Shown here: positions 1 to 14,019 of the stretch, in pieces
Numbering within the stretch: position 1 is the first letter of the stretch
How the letters are laid out: each line of letters starts with the position of its first letter
NCBI RefSeq assembly: GCF_963677155.1
Contig: NZ_OY781884.1
Span: 2,972,501-3,036,500 of the forward strand
Origin: an uncultured Draconibacterium sp.
GTDB taxonomy: Bacteria > Bacteroidota > Bacteroidia > Bacteroidales > Prolixibacteraceae
DNA: 64,000 nt
Reading direction: 5' to 3'
Made by a program: the position numbers and the translations under genes
Notes under the pieces: generated by a model
The model's database searches: none
What the model saw: the letters and a program-made list of their open reading frames with translations, nothing else
What the model was told of the DNA's origin: nothing

Positions 1-184
1 AACCGGCGTTTCACATTCTGGTCAAGGGAAAGTGATTTCGTTTCGGATAAATAAATTTCCTCTTCCGGCCGGATCTCCTGAAAAAACTGCACTATAAAAT
101 TGCATAGTCCACTACGACATATGCTAATTCTCAGATTTAATATGAGCGAATTCAATCGCTCTTGTTATAGAACTATTTGCCTTG
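1..184. other. left edge, no confident gene
   Basis: This stretch lies downstream of gltD, which reads leftward. Frame 1 on the plus strand is open from base 1 to a TAA at 52-54 and could be the last codons of a neighbouring gene, but 17 codons are too few to call. A short hairpin (GAGCGA/TCGCTC, about 153-170) lies downstream of the gltD stop but lacks a clear U-tract on the minus strand. Confidence 0.3.
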
Positions 185-1669
185 TTAGGGCAAAACAGTG
201 TCGCCCATTAAGTAGGTATCTACTTCGCGGGCAGCAGCGCGTCCTTCGTTAATCGCCCAAACCACCAACGATTGTCCGCGGCGCGAATCACCGGCAGCAA
301 AAACCTTTTTAATACTGGTTTTAAATTTGCCGTATTCTGCTTTGTAATTCGACCGCTGATCACGTTCCATATCCATTTCCTCGGCAATTTTATCCTCAGG
401 CCCCAAAAAGCCCATCGCTAACAATACAAGGTCGGCTTTGATGTATCTTTCTGTTCCTGGTACTGCCTGAGGCATTCTACCACCATTATCGGTTTTTACC
501 CACTCTACCTGAACGGTGTGCAAAGCTTTTACTTTGCCATTTTCACCTTCAATTTTAGTGGTCATAATCGAATATTTTCGCGGATCTTTTCCTTTTGCCA
601 AAATAGCTTCATGCTGGCCGTAATCGGTTTTTTCGTTTCCGGGCCATTCGGGCCATGGATTAACTTCGCCATTACGTTCTTTTGGTGGTTGAGGCATAAT
701 CTCTAACTGAGTTACGCTCTTGCAACCATGACGCAGCGATGTGGCTACACAGTCGGTACCAGTATCGCCACCACCAATTACAATTACATTTTTATCTTTT
801 GCCGAAATATAATTTCCATCTTCCAGTTTACTGTCGAGCAAACTTTTTGTGTTGGCTTTCAGGAACTCCATGGCGAAGTGTACGCCATCCAGCTCACGGC
901 CTTCAACATTCAGGTCGCGTGGTTTTGTAGCACCGGTGGTTAAAACAACGGCATCAAAGTCGTCGAGCAACTTTTTGCTGCGAATATCTTTTCCAACTTC
1001 GGTATTGGTTTCAAAAATAATACCTTCAGCTTCCAGAATATCAACACGACGCTGTACCACATCTTTATCCAGTTTCATGTTCGGAATTCCGTACATCAGC
1101 AAACCTCCGATACGATCGTCGCGTTCGAAAACAGTAACGGTATGACCGGCTTTGTTTAACTGAGCTGCACATGCCAGCCCTGCCGGACCTGATCCTACTA
1201 CAGCAACTGTTTTTCCTGTGCGCGATTCCGGTGGCTCAGGAACTACCCATCCTTGTTCGAAACCATTGTCGATAATGGTACGTTCGTTGTCGTGAATGGT
1301 AACAGCCGGTTCGTTAATTCCCAATACACATCCTGCCTCGCACGGTGCCGGGCAAACTCTTCCTGTAAATTCAGGAAAGTTATTGGTATGGTGAAGGCGT
1401 TCCAGTGCATCTTTCCACTGTCCTTTGTAAATCAAATCGTTCCACTCCGGAATCAGGTTGTAAACCGGACATCCTGAAGCTCCGTTGTGTAATAAGGCTC
1501 CGCGATGGCAGAATGGAACACCGCAGTCCATGCAGCGTGCACCCTGTGTTTCACACGTTTCTTTATCGCGTAATATGTATACCTCGTTCCAATCTTTAAG
1601 GCGTTCCTCAATTTTTCGTGTTGGATTGGAAACTCTTTTATATTCTATAAATCCTGTTGGCTTTCCCAT
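185..1669 (-). CDS. gltD: glutamate synthase (NADPH) small subunit
   Basis: The 494-aa product is the electron-input subunit of glutamate synthase. It oxidises NAD(P)H on FAD and passes electrons through iron-sulfur clusters to the large subunit. The N-terminal third has the cysteine clusters for 4Fe-4S centres (CxxCGVPFC near residue 46, CPAPCEAGC near 107). An FAD-binding GSGPAGL motif follows near residue 160 and a second nucleotide-binding motif GGGDTGTD near 300. Length matches bacterial GltD. It lies 19 nt downstream of gltB on the same strand, so the two form a gltBD operon read leftward. The start [12 protein letters not shown] is the usual family N-terminus. Cytoplasmic. Identification is secure. 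Confidence 0.96.
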   Translation of the reverse strand: MGKPTGFIEYKRVSNPTRKIEERLKDWNEVYILRDKETCETQGARCMDCGVPFCHRGALLHNGASGCPVYNLIPEWNDLIYKGQWKDALERLHHTNNFPEFTGRVCPAPCEAGCVLGINEPAVTIHDNERTIIDNGFEQGWVVPEPPESRTGKTVAVVGSGPAGLACAAQLNKAGHTVTVFERDDRIGGLLMYGIPNMKLDKDVVQRRVDILEAEGIIFETNTEVGKDIRSKKLLDDFDAVVLTTGATKPRDLNVEGRELDGVHFAMEFLKANTKSLLDSKLEDGNYISAKDKNVIVIGGGDTGTDCVATSLRHGCKSVTQLEIMPQPPKERNGEVNPWPEWPGNEKTDYGQHEAILAKGKDPRKYSIMTTKIEGENGKVKALHTVQVEWVKTDNGGRMPQAVPGTERYIKADLVLLAMGFLGPEDKIAEEMDMERDQRSNYKAEYGKFKTSIKKVFAAGDSRRGQSLVVWAINEGRAAAREVDTYLMGDTVLP

Positions 1670-1688
1670 GTCTTAGCGTCTATAAAAA

Positions 1689-6281
<4,593 letters not shown>

Positions 6282-6389
6282 TATTTCCTTTCTCTTTAAA
6301 ATTCGCACTAGCGCAACAACAGGCGCTGTCAATACCGCATTGCTGCAAGATTGTAAGTTAAAATCATGTTTTTACTTACGAAGTGAAAC

Positions 6390-6420
6390 CAAAAATAAAC
6401 AAAGAGGTGTGTATTTGCAA
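6390..6420 (-). promoter_or_regulatory. predicted gltB promoter
   Basis: On the minus strand TATTTTTG (6390-6397) matches the Bacteroidota -7 box TAnnTTTG, and a TTG lies 20 nt upstream (6418-6420) where the -33 element is expected. The implied transcript would begin roughly 100 nt before the chosen gltB start. Inferred from motif and spacing only. Confidence 0.5.
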
Positions 6421-6512
6421 TCTTAAATGGTGTAAATTGTGTTTAATAACATACAATTAACCTTGAGAAATATCATAAAAAACTATAATCCTTTGTCTGT
6501 ATTTTTTGTAAG

Positions 6513-6528
6513 CGTGACATTTGTCACG
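6513..6528. promoter_or_regulatory. perfect palindrome CGTGACA-TT-TGTCACG
   Basis: A perfect 7-bp inverted repeat with a 2-bp centre lies between the 3' end of argH and the gltB promoter, about 115 bp upstream of the predicted gltB -7 box. Its GTGAC/GTCAC half-sites resemble operators of CRP/FNR-family dimers. There is no U-tract, so a terminator role is unlikely. Which protein binds is unknown. Confidence 0.4.
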
Positions 6529-6547
6529 TTTACAGGAACTTGAAGCT

Positions 6548-7879
6548 CTATTTGAGTAAGTTGTTTTTTGCTTCTTCTATTTTGTTAAATAGAAATTTTC
6601 TAATGATTTCCTCTTTCTTATTCGAAATACTATCCAGGCATAAATTTCCGATACTCCCTTCGTGGCTATGGTCTACGGATTTTTCGGGCGTAAAGTTTCC
6701 GTTTTCAATTTGAGCGCCAACTTGTTTGTAGGCTTCGCGGAATGGAATTCCTTGTAGCACAAGTTTATTGACTTCTTCAACACTAAAGAGGTAATCGTAT
6801 TTGTTGTCGTTTAATATTTCGCTGTTTACCGACATTTTATCAATAGCCAGGCTGACAATATTCAAACAGTCGTTCATTTCCTTAAACGATGGCAGAAATA
6901 CTTCTTTTACCATTTGCAAATCGCGGAAATAGCCGCTGGGCAAATTGTTGATGATTAAGCTGATTTGGGGCGGAACACCTTGCAGTTTGTTGCAACGTGC
7001 GCGGGTGAGTTCAAAAACATCAGGATTTTTTTTGTGTGGCATAATACTCGAACCTGTTGTAAATTCGGTAGGCAGGCTCACAAAATTGAAGTTCTGGCTC
7101 ATGAATAAACAAACATCGTAAGCTAATTTTGAGAGTGTGCCTGCAATATTCGCAATGGCAAACGAAACAATTTTTTCAACTTTTCCTCTTCCCATTTGCG
7201 CATAAACCACGTTGTAATTCATGGTTGCAAAACCCAATAAATCCGTCGTCATTTGGCGGTTAAGCGGAAATGAAGAACCATAACCGGCAGCTGAGCCAAG
7301 CGGATTTTGATTGGTGATATTGAAGGCCGACAAAAGCAATTCCAAATCGTCGGATAAACTTTCGGCATAAGCGCTAAACCACAGTCCGAACGACGATGGC
7401 ATGGCCACCTGCAAGTGGGTGTAGCCCGGCATTAAAATATCTTTTGTTTCATCGGCACGTTTTAACAAAGTGTCGATAAGGTTCGAAGTTGTTTCGGCGA
7501 TCTCTTTGATGGCACCGCGGGTAAACAGTTTTAAGTCGAGCAGAACCTGATCGTTGCGCGAACGTCCGCTGTGAATTTTTTTACCAAGGGTGCCGAGTTT
7601 CTCGGTAAGCATAAATTCAACCTGAGAGTGTACATCTTCAACTCCTTCTTCAATCGTGAATTCGCCTTTTTCGGCAATAGCATAAAGGCTTTTCAGCTCA
7701 GACAGAAGTATGGGAAGCTCATCCTTTTCGATGAGTCCAACCGATTCGAGCATAGTTACGTGCGCCATCGAACCCAAAATGTCGTGTGTTGCCAAGAAGA
7801 GATCCAGTTCGCGGTCTTTACCAACAGTAAATTCTTCAATTGCTTTGTTAACAGGTGTACCTTTATCCCAGAGTTTCAT
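6548..7879 (-). CDS. argH: argininosuccinate lyase
   Basis: The product (443 aa) splits argininosuccinate into arginine and fumarate, the last step of arginine synthesis. The superfamily signature GSSIMPHKKNPD holds the flexible catalytic-serine loop, and HSGRSRND and GYTHLQ(V)AMP are further active-site segments. The open frame runs 28 codons upstream, but MKLWDKG at 7879 is where family similarity begins and is also preceded by a good -7 box, so it is taken as the start. argH is about 12 kb from the rest of the arginine operon and has its own promoter. It forms a homotetramer in known relatives. Confidence 0.95.
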   Translation of the reverse strand: MKLWDKGTPVNKAIEEFTVGKDRELDLFLATHDILGSMAHVTMLESVGLIEKDELPILLSELKSLYAIAEKGEFTIEEGVEDVHSQVEFMLTEKLGTLGKKIHSGRSRNDQVLLDLKLFTRGAIKEIAETTSNLIDTLLKRADETKDILMPGYTHLQVAMPSSFGLWFSAYAESLSDDLELLLSAFNITNQNPLGSAAGYGSSFPLNRQMTTDLLGFATMNYNVVYAQMGRGKVEKIVSFAIANIAGTLSKLAYDVCLFMSQNFNFVSLPTEFTTGSSIMPHKKNPDVFELTRARCNKLQGVPPQISLIINNLPSGYFRDLQMVKEVFLPSFKEMNDCLNIVSLAIDKMSVNSEILNDNKYDYLFSVEEVNKLVLQGIPFREAYKQVGAQIENGNFTPEKSVDHSHEGSIGNLCLDSISNKKEEIIRKFLFNKIEEAKNNLLK

Positions 7880-7960
7880 TTTAAGATAGTTGGAAGGCGT
7901 CATGCAGATTGCGGAAAGAAAACCAGAATGCAACGCTGGCGCCTCTATTATTAATAAGTG

Positions 7961-7968
7961 CAAAGATA
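7961..7968 (-). promoter_or_regulatory. predicted argH promoter -7 box
   Basis: TATCTTTG on the minus strand is a full match to TAnnTTTG and lies about 80 nt upstream of the preferred argH start. No clear -33 TTG at 19-21 nt spacing was seen. No convincing ARG box was seen here. Confidence 0.45.
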
Positions 7969-8107
7969 AAATTTCAAATGAAAGCTTCTTTCGATTTATA
8001 GGAACTAAAGCTTATTAATAACATGCGAAACAGAGACTAGGAACTATGCAGTGAAAATTGACTGTAGATAAGCTAATTTGAAAGAGATTTTTCTGGCTTA
8101 ATATTAT

Positions 8108-8115
8108 TAGATTTG
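8108..8115 (+). promoter_or_regulatory. predicted -7 box for the 219-aa membrane protein
   Basis: TAGATTTG matches TAnnTTTG about 64 nt upstream of the start at 8179. The -33 element is not convincing. Confidence 0.4.
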
Positions 8116-8178
8116 CACTTCGTTATTGGCATCTCTGATGGCACTGTTGTTGGAGGTGTTGCCAGAAAATTTTAAAGA

Positions 8179-8838
8179 ATGAAGAAAGTATTATTGATTA
8201 TATGTTACCTGATTATTGCTGTGGCTTTATATTCGGCAGCAAGTTTTTATTTTAATTATGATTTTTGCCACATAATGGTGGCCGAAGATGGTCCGCTTGA
8301 GAATCTAACAGCGTTGGGTTTATTGCTAATTTCTGTATTGTTTACTATTCGTTTATTCAAGCAGTATCCGGATCGGAACAAACTCTGGGTTGCTTTAAGT
8401 TTGATAATTATTGTCGGCACATTTTTTGGTTTTGGCGAAGAGATTTCATGGGGGCAAAGAATATTTTCGGTTAAGACCACCGGTTTTTTTGCGCAGCATA
8501 ATTATCAGGGTGAAACCAACCTGCATAATCTGGAGATAGGAGGTGTGAACCTGAATAAGCTGATTTTTTCTACCGGGCTGGTAGTGGTTTTCGGAACTTA
8601 TTTTGCTTTAACACTTTTGCTCTATAAAAAGTGGCCTTTTTTCACACGTACAATCGATAAATGGGGGATTCCTGTGCCGAAAATTAAATACTCTATTCTT
8701 ATATTGGTATGTACAGGTGTTGTGTTGGTTATTCCGGAAAGGCGAATATGGGAATTGTGGGAGGCTATTTTTGTTGCCACATTATTGATGGTTTTTCTTG
8801 ATTGTTATAATCGTAAAGAAGAATTAATATCTGGCTAG
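8179..8838 (+). CDS. conserved membrane protein with FGEEISWGQR motif
   Basis: Unrecognised 219-aa integral membrane protein. About six hydrophobic segments are visible (residues 4-24, 43-60, 71-90, 127-149, 170-186, 190-207). Polar conserved-looking residues cluster at predicted membrane edges: EDGPLE near 36-41, FGEEISWGQR near 93-102, and a HNYQGETNLHN stretch near 112-122. Such grouped Glu/His/Asn residues suggest an active or ligand site rather than a structural role, but no reaction can be assigned. The gene is monocistronic or leads into the GT-C genes 185 bp downstream. The start is ATG with MKK followed by a hydrophobic segment. Confidence 0.7.
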   Translation: MKKVLLIICYLIIAVALYSAASFYFNYDFCHIMVAEDGPLENLTALGLLLISVLFTIRLFKQYPDRNKLWVALSLIIIVGTFFGFGEEISWGQRIFSVKTTGFFAQHNYQGETNLHNLEIGGVNLNKLIFSTGLVVVFGTYFALTLLLYKKWPFFTRTIDKWGIPVPKIKYSILILVCTGVVLVIPERRIWELWEAIFVATLLMVFLDCYNRKEELISG

Positions 8839-9023
8839 TATTAAGTTGACCCTCGAGTTTTGTTATGTTAGGTTTATTTCAGCATATTTTATACGATAAC
8901 GATTCCGAAAACAAGTGCGGGATGAAATCCTCAATGTTTAATACTTGACATTAGTTTGAGGTGCTTATGTATTGTTTTTGAGGTTGTTTGTAATCATTAC
9001 CGTGTGTTGGAGGACGGGAAATT

Positions 9024-10673
9024 ATGAAAAAGATGAAGATTCAAAATATCGGTGTAATATTGATTGGCATCATTGTTTTGCTGGCCTATTGTTTTGGGCT
9101 TTTTGTTGATTTAACCGGTGATGCCGGAAAGTATGCTGCTATTTCCCGGCATATTGTTGAAAGCGGGGATTGGATTAATCTAAAAATTCATAATGAGCCA
9201 TATGACCAAAAACCTCCATTGATATTTTGGCTTTCAGCAGTAAGTTTTAAGTTGTTTGGTATGCATAACTGGTCGTTTAAAATACTGCCGGTGTTGTATG
9301 GTTTTACAGGGGGCTGGTTCACTTTTCAGCTGGGCAAATCTTTATATAACCGAAATGTTGGAGTTTTGGCAGCAATAATGTTGGTTACTTCCTGGGTGTA
9401 TTTTATGTTCTCGATGGATGTGCATACTGACCTGATTTTAACTGCCAATGTTACTTTTGCTATTTGGCAACTGGTAGAGTATGAAAGGATAAGAAGACGA
9501 TTAAACTTTATTTTGGCTTTTGTTGGTGTTGGGCTTGCGATGCTGACAAAAGGGCCAGTTGGAGCTGCAATTCCTGCTTTTGCTTTAGTAGTACATTTGC
9601 TTGTAACAGGTAAAATACGGGAGTTGTTTAGCCCGAAATGGCTGATTGGGATAAGTATTTCCGGTATTGTTTGTATTCCCGCATTTGTAGGGCTGTATAA
9701 TCAATTCGGACTGAAGGGGATTCAATTTTTCTTTTTTACCAATAATATTGGAAGGATAACTGGTTCTTATGTTGGCAGCAATACTGACTACTTCTTTTAT
9801 ATTCATACTCTGTTCTATCTTTTGCTCCCCTGGACCTTCTTGCTGTTATTTGCATTTTATTATGAGATTAAGGATTATTTTACTGCTTCAACTCAACATC
9901 GGGAGTATTATACAGTGGGGGGGATTTGGTTGTTCTTTTTGATTATAAGTATAGCAAAAGGTAAAGCACCTCATTATGTCTTTCCTGTGGTTCCAATGAT
10001 CTTTATTGTTGTTGCCAGGTGGGTAAGTGTCAGTTTTGCTGAAAATAAAATTAAAACGATTAAAAGGTTATTGAACTTGCAAATTATTATACCCATTCTG
10101 TTGCTGTTCTTGTTGGTAGTAATTTTGTTTTATGTGTTTCCGGTTCAAAATTCAATTTTTATTGTGGGATTACTGGTTCTGGTAATACTTTTAGGTATTT
10201 CTCTATATTTTTATATTCCTTTTTCTGTTTATAGATTAATCCTTCCATCGGTGTTTCTCATGTCTGTATTTATTGCGTTTCTTAACGCATATGCTATTCC
10301 TAAGGCTTTTAGCTATCAGGGTTCGACAAGAGCTAGTCGGATATATAATAATGAGGCGTTGGAAGGTGAGAAAATGTATAATTATCTTTATCATCAGTTT
10401 GAGGTGTATTTTTATAGTAAGGATAATGCAGTATATTTGAGTTCCTGGGATGAGTTTAGTCCTGATAAGAATGCGGCATCGTGGATTTATACGACAGGAT
10501 TGGGCAAGGATACAATATTGTCAAATTATGATGGATTGGTTAGTCGGATTGATACGCTTCCGCATCGGGGGATGACAAGTATAAGTCCGCACTTTTTAAA
10601 TCCTAAAACCCGTGAAGAATCATTGACGGAGACTTATCTGATTAAACTTGATCCTGGAAAGAAGGAGGACTAA
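9024..10673 (+). CDS. ArnT/PMT-like GT-C glycosyltransferase
   Basis: The 549-aa multipass protein (about 12 hydrophobic segments) has the architecture of the dolichol/undecaprenyl-phosphate-sugar-dependent ArnT/PMT family. The first outer loop carries GDAGKYAAISR, which aligns with the DExRYAE motif holding the catalytic Asp of ArnT-type enzymes (Asp33 here). HTDLILTANV near 135 and MLTKGPVGAAIP near 173 are also typical. A soluble periplasmic tail of about 100 residues closes the protein. The likely role is transfer of a sugar from a lipid carrier to an envelope acceptor; donor and acceptor are unknown. A paralogue follows 227 bp downstream. Confidence 0.82.
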   Translation: MKKMKIQNIGVILIGIIVLLAYCFGLFVDLTGDAGKYAAISRHIVESGDWINLKIHNEPYDQKPPLIFWLSAVSFKLFGMHNWSFKILPVLYGFTGGWFTFQLGKSLYNRNVGVLAAIMLVTSWVYFMFSMDVHTDLILTANVTFAIWQLVEYERIRRRLNFILAFVGVGLAMLTKGPVGAAIPAFALVVHLLVTGKIRELFSPKWLIGISISGIVCIPAFVGLYNQFGLKGIQFFFFTNNIGRITGSYVGSNTDYFFYIHTLFYLLLPWTFLLLFAFYYEIKDYFTASTQHREYYTVGGIWLFFLIISIAKGKAPHYVFPVVPMIFIVVARWVSVSFAENKIKTIKRLLNLQIIIPILLLFLLVVILFYVFPVQNSIFIVGLLVLVILLGISLYFYIPFSVYRLILPSVFLMSVFIAFLNAYAIPKAFSYQGSTRASRIYNNEALEGEKMYNYLYHQFEVYFYSKDNAVYLSSWDEFSPDKNAASWIYTTGLGKDTILSNYDGLVSRIDTLPHRGMTSISPHFLNPKTREESLTETYLIKLDPGKKED

Positions 10674-10900
10674 TTTATTTGTTGGATGTAAAACGGAGAA
10701 TGTTTCATTTTGATAAATGAATTTATATTATTGGAAAATGCTTTTTGTGATTTTTCATAATCGGCAAAAGCCATAGTGGAAAAGCATAAGCAGGAATAGT
10801 AAATAGTTGTAATTAATGAACAATTTTTCCTCATTGGTTATTATCTTGATTGAGACCGGAGGAAATAACTTTTTTATATTTTTCGATTAATTTATCGCAA

Positions 10901-12535
10901 ATGAACAACCAGCGTTTTGGCTTTACAATCCTTATCCCTGTTCTATTGATAATAGTGTCAGCGTTGCCGATTCCCTTGGTTGTAAACGCAGCAAAGTATG
11001 CTGAAATTGGTCGCGAGATACTTTCTAATCATGATTGGATAAATCTAACTATTGGAGGCGATGCTTACGGGCAGAAACCGCCGCTTTTGTTTTGGATTGC
11101 TGCAGTTACTTTTAAGATGTTTGGCTTGTCAATTCCTGCCTACAAGCTGGCGGTTTTGATGTTTTCATTTGCCGGAGCTTATTCTACCTTTCGGTTGGGA
11201 AAGCTTTTTTACGGAAAAGAAACCGGTTTGCTGGCAGCTTTTTTTTGGATATCGTCTTTGGGATTTCAGCATTTTAACAACGATATACATACTGATACTT
11301 TATTGGCCGATTTTGTGGTTTTCTCAGTGTGGCAGTTTTCGGCGTATTTGAAAAGGCATAAATGGCACAATTTTCTGCTTGGTGTAGTTGGTGTCGGTTT
11401 ATCGATGTTGGCAAAAGGCCCGGTGGGAGTAGTAATCCCTGTTGCTGCAATAGTCGGGAGTATGCTGATTCATAAACAGTGGAAAGAAATTTTCAGTTAC
11501 CGTTGGCTGGTTGCTCTGGTAATTGTAGGTATAATGATTTTGCCTGCAATGTTAGGATTGCTCGATCAGTTTGGATTAGAAGGAATCAAATTCTATTTCT
11601 GGACCAACAATGTTGGCCGGGTTACCGGTTCATATAAAGGAAGTGGTGTTGATTACTCTTATTACCTGCATACATCGTTATATATATTATTACCATGGAC
11701 CATATTTATGGTTTATGCTTTTGTTGAAGAATTCAAAAGTCTGAAGCGTTTTCGAAAAGAAACAACTGAATGTTTTGAGTTTGTAAACATTTTAGCCGTT
11801 GTGGTTTATCTGGGGATCTTGTCGATTGCCCAACAGCAAAATCCACATTATATGCTTTCAGCAGTTCCTTTTATGTATATAATAACTGCAAAATGGACTG
11901 TGCTTTTATTTTCGGATGAAAATAAATCAAAAATCCGAAATATAATTGCAGTAATAAATAAAGGAATTGCAACTGTTGGTCCTATAGCACTATTACTGTT
12001 GCCCGTTGTGGCATTCCCTGAAAAACGCCTGTGGTTTTGGGGGATATACGGGATTCTTTATGGCGGGGTGATGGTGATGGTTGTAAAAAAGATTAGTTTG
12101 CAGAGGCAGATTGTAATGCTAACCTTTGCTATTGCAATAATGCTATTTACTGTTAATGTAAACATGTTGCCAAATATGCTGAAGTTTCATACATCGATTG
12201 AGGCTGCTGAAATTTTTAACGAAAAAGCTCCTGAAAACTCAACACTGAGTATTTATACTGAGAATGCCAGGCTTTGGAATTTGTTTCTGTATTCAAAATC
12301 TCCGGGCAAATATCTTGTTGAAAAAGAAGATTTAGAGGCTTTTTTACCTAAGCCGGGGGCGTGGATATATACCTCGGAAGCGGGGTATAGTGATATGCTC
12401 GCAATGGGAGTGAATATGAATGTGGTTAAAAAATTTACAGAGCACAAACAGCTGACATCTCAGACAGTTGTATTTTTAATTCCGAAAAACAGGGCGAGCA
12501 GATTTAATACGATGTATCTTTTAGAATTAAGATAA
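10901..12535 (+). CDS. second ArnT/PMT-like GT-C protein, catalytic Asp replaced by Asn
   Basis: This 544-aa protein is a clear paralogue of the preceding gene (shared KPPL(I/L)FW, MFGL, HTD, MLAKGPVG, NNxGRxTGSY and LLPWT). At the catalytic position of the first outer loop it has VVNAAKYAEIGRE, so Asp is replaced by Asn29 (codon AAC); the rest of the loop is conserved. It may be inactive, regulatory, or use another acid. The frame can be read from a TTG 17 codons upstream, but ATG at 10901 matches the start of its paralogue. It has multiple membrane segments and a periplasmic C-terminal tail. Confidence 0.8.
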   Translation: MNNQRFGFTILIPVLLIIVSALPIPLVVNAAKYAEIGREILSNHDWINLTIGGDAYGQKPPLLFWIAAVTFKMFGLSIPAYKLAVLMFSFAGAYSTFRLGKLFYGKETGLLAAFFWISSLGFQHFNNDIHTDTLLADFVVFSVWQFSAYLKRHKWHNFLLGVVGVGLSMLAKGPVGVVIPVAAIVGSMLIHKQWKEIFSYRWLVALVIVGIMILPAMLGLLDQFGLEGIKFYFWTNNVGRVTGSYKGSGVDYSYYLHTSLYILLPWTIFMVYAFVEEFKSLKRFRKETTECFEFVNILAVVVYLGILSIAQQQNPHYMLSAVPFMYIITAKWTVLLFSDENKSKIRNIIAVINKGIATVGPIALLLLPVVAFPEKRLWFWGIYGILYGGVMVMVVKKISLQRQIVMLTFAIAIMLFTVNVNMLPNMLKFHTSIEAAEIFNEKAPENSTLSIYTENARLWNLFLYSKSPGKYLVEKEDLEAFLPKPGAWIYTSEAGYSDMLAMGVNMNVVKKFTEHKQLTSQTVVFLIPKNRASRFNTMYLLELR

Positions 12536-13256
12536 GTAAATCAAAACAAAAGATTTCCCCTTATGCAGAAAGTAAAATCGAATGGTCTGTTCTTTAGTCG
12601 TTTGCACATTTGAAGTAAAAATGATTCCCTGGTGTTGGTTTTATATCTCGGTGTTTAATATTTATTAATCTGAGTTCGATTCTAAAATACTTTCCTATTA
12701 GGCTTTGCTCTTTTTGTCATAAACTTCCCCAAATTTTCTTGTATTATTCTGTTTCTCTTGCATTAGGCAAGAAAGTAGTGCCTCGAAGACCGGTGTTTCT
12801 GCCTAAAAATAGCTAAAGCAGTGAGTTGTTTTAAAGCCGAACTCAGATTAATAAATATTGAACAGCCATGCTTCAATGTGATGATAATCCGCGTTTTCTA
12901 TTGGGGGAGACCTATTGTCCTTTAATTATTTTTTGGTCTAAGAACAATAAAAGTGCTAGTCGTTTAGTGTTTTGTAATTGCAATGTGGTATTTCGGTGTA
13001 GAAATGATATGTAAATGAATGGAATATGCCAAAAAGACAGAATAGGACCTCAAATATTAATAATTTGTTAAGTGGATTGATATGTGTGATGAGAATGGGG
13101 GGATGAATGAAAAAAGTGCATTTCTTTGAATTAACAAATAAAAAAAAGAGGGTGTAGGGTGAAAAATATCACAAAAAAAGAAGAACACCTCTATTATAAT
13201 AGGGCAGTCAAGATTTAAAATTAAAAATAGCAGTTTAACTTTTAAAATTTATGATT
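12536..13256. other. 720-bp intergenic region
   Basis: No credible coding region was found on either strand. It contains the inverted-repeat-bounded element at 12657-12859. The part nearest the porin gene is A-rich and should hold its promoter, but no clear TAnnTTTG box with good spacing was found; a CTATTATAATAG palindrome lies near 13191. Confidence 0.5.
12657..12859. repeat. 203-bp element with 22-bp terminal inverted repeats
   Basis: AATATTTATTAATCTGAGTTCG (12657-12678) recurs perfectly inverted at 12838-12859. The 159-bp interior has no intact ORF. The shape is that of a miniature inverted-repeat element or a large structured RNA. No target duplication is obvious beyond the arms. Confidence 0.5.
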
Positions 13257-13937
13257 ATGAAAAAGACACTACTGATTACAGTAAGTATGTTATTACTTTT
13301 AGTTGTATCAACAACGAATGTAAAAGCTCAGGAATGGAGTACCGGTTTAGACATTTATAGTAGTTATTTGTGGCGTGGTTCTAAGTTCGGAACAGGAGCA
13401 GCTTTTCAACCTTCGGTTGAGTTTAGCGCAGGTGATTTCTCTATAGGTGCATGGGGATCGTACAGCACAGGCGGCGTAGAAGATGCTGAGGCCGATCTTT
13501 ACATGGGATATGGTTTCGATTTGGGTGAAGATGCTTCATTAAGCTTCACAGTAACAGATTATTTTTTCCCGGGATCATCAGACTGGACAGAGGCAGAATC
13601 ACACTCTATTGAGCCAATGGTTAGCTTGGGTGTAGGTGCTTTTACTTTTACTGCCGCTTATATGGAAGGTTTAGGCGAAGATGATCCGGCAATTGACGGA
13701 TCGAATACAAATAGTGATGTTTACTTCGAAGCAGCTGTTTCAGCAGGTGCTGTAGATATTGCACTTGGTGCTGGTGACGGACAGTATACTGATGGCGATT
13801 TCAACATCTGTAACATCATGATTGGAACCTCAAAAGAAGTACAGATTACTGAAAGCTTTACTCTACCGGTTTCAGGAACAGTTATGCTGAACCCATCAAC
13901 CGGAGGATTCCACATTGCAGTTGGTATTTCACTGTAA
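13257..13937 (+). CDS. outer-membrane beta-barrel protein (putative porin) next to ammonium genes
   Basis: The product (about 226 aa) begins with a clear signal peptide (MKKTLLITVSMLLLLVV..., cleavage near KAQ|EW). The mature part alternates aromatic and small/polar residues as in a small beta-barrel, beginning with SSYLWRGSKFG and ending in an amphipathic strand (FHIAVGISL). The style resembles the TorF-like putative porins. It is 82 bp upstream of glnK and on the same strand, suggesting an outer-membrane channel expressed with the ammonium uptake system; that function is inferred from position. An in-frame ATG two codons upstream (13251) is an equally possible start. Confidence 0.7.
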   Translation: MKKTLLITVSMLLLLVVSTTNVKAQEWSTGLDIYSSYLWRGSKFGTGAAFQPSVEFSAGDFSIGAWGSYSTGGVEDAEADLYMGYGFDLGEDASLSFTVTDYFFPGSSDWTEAESHSIEPMVSLGVGAFTFTAAYMEGLGEDDPAIDGSNTNSDVYFEAAVSAGAVDIALGAGDGQYTDGDFNICNIMIGTSKEVQITESFTLPVSGTVMLNPSTGGFHIAVGISL

Positions 13938-14019
13938 CAGAGAAGATATTTTGATATGAAACGAGTCTGGAAAAGGCTCGTTACATCTTATACTTTAAAA
14001 AACAAACAATATAAATAAG

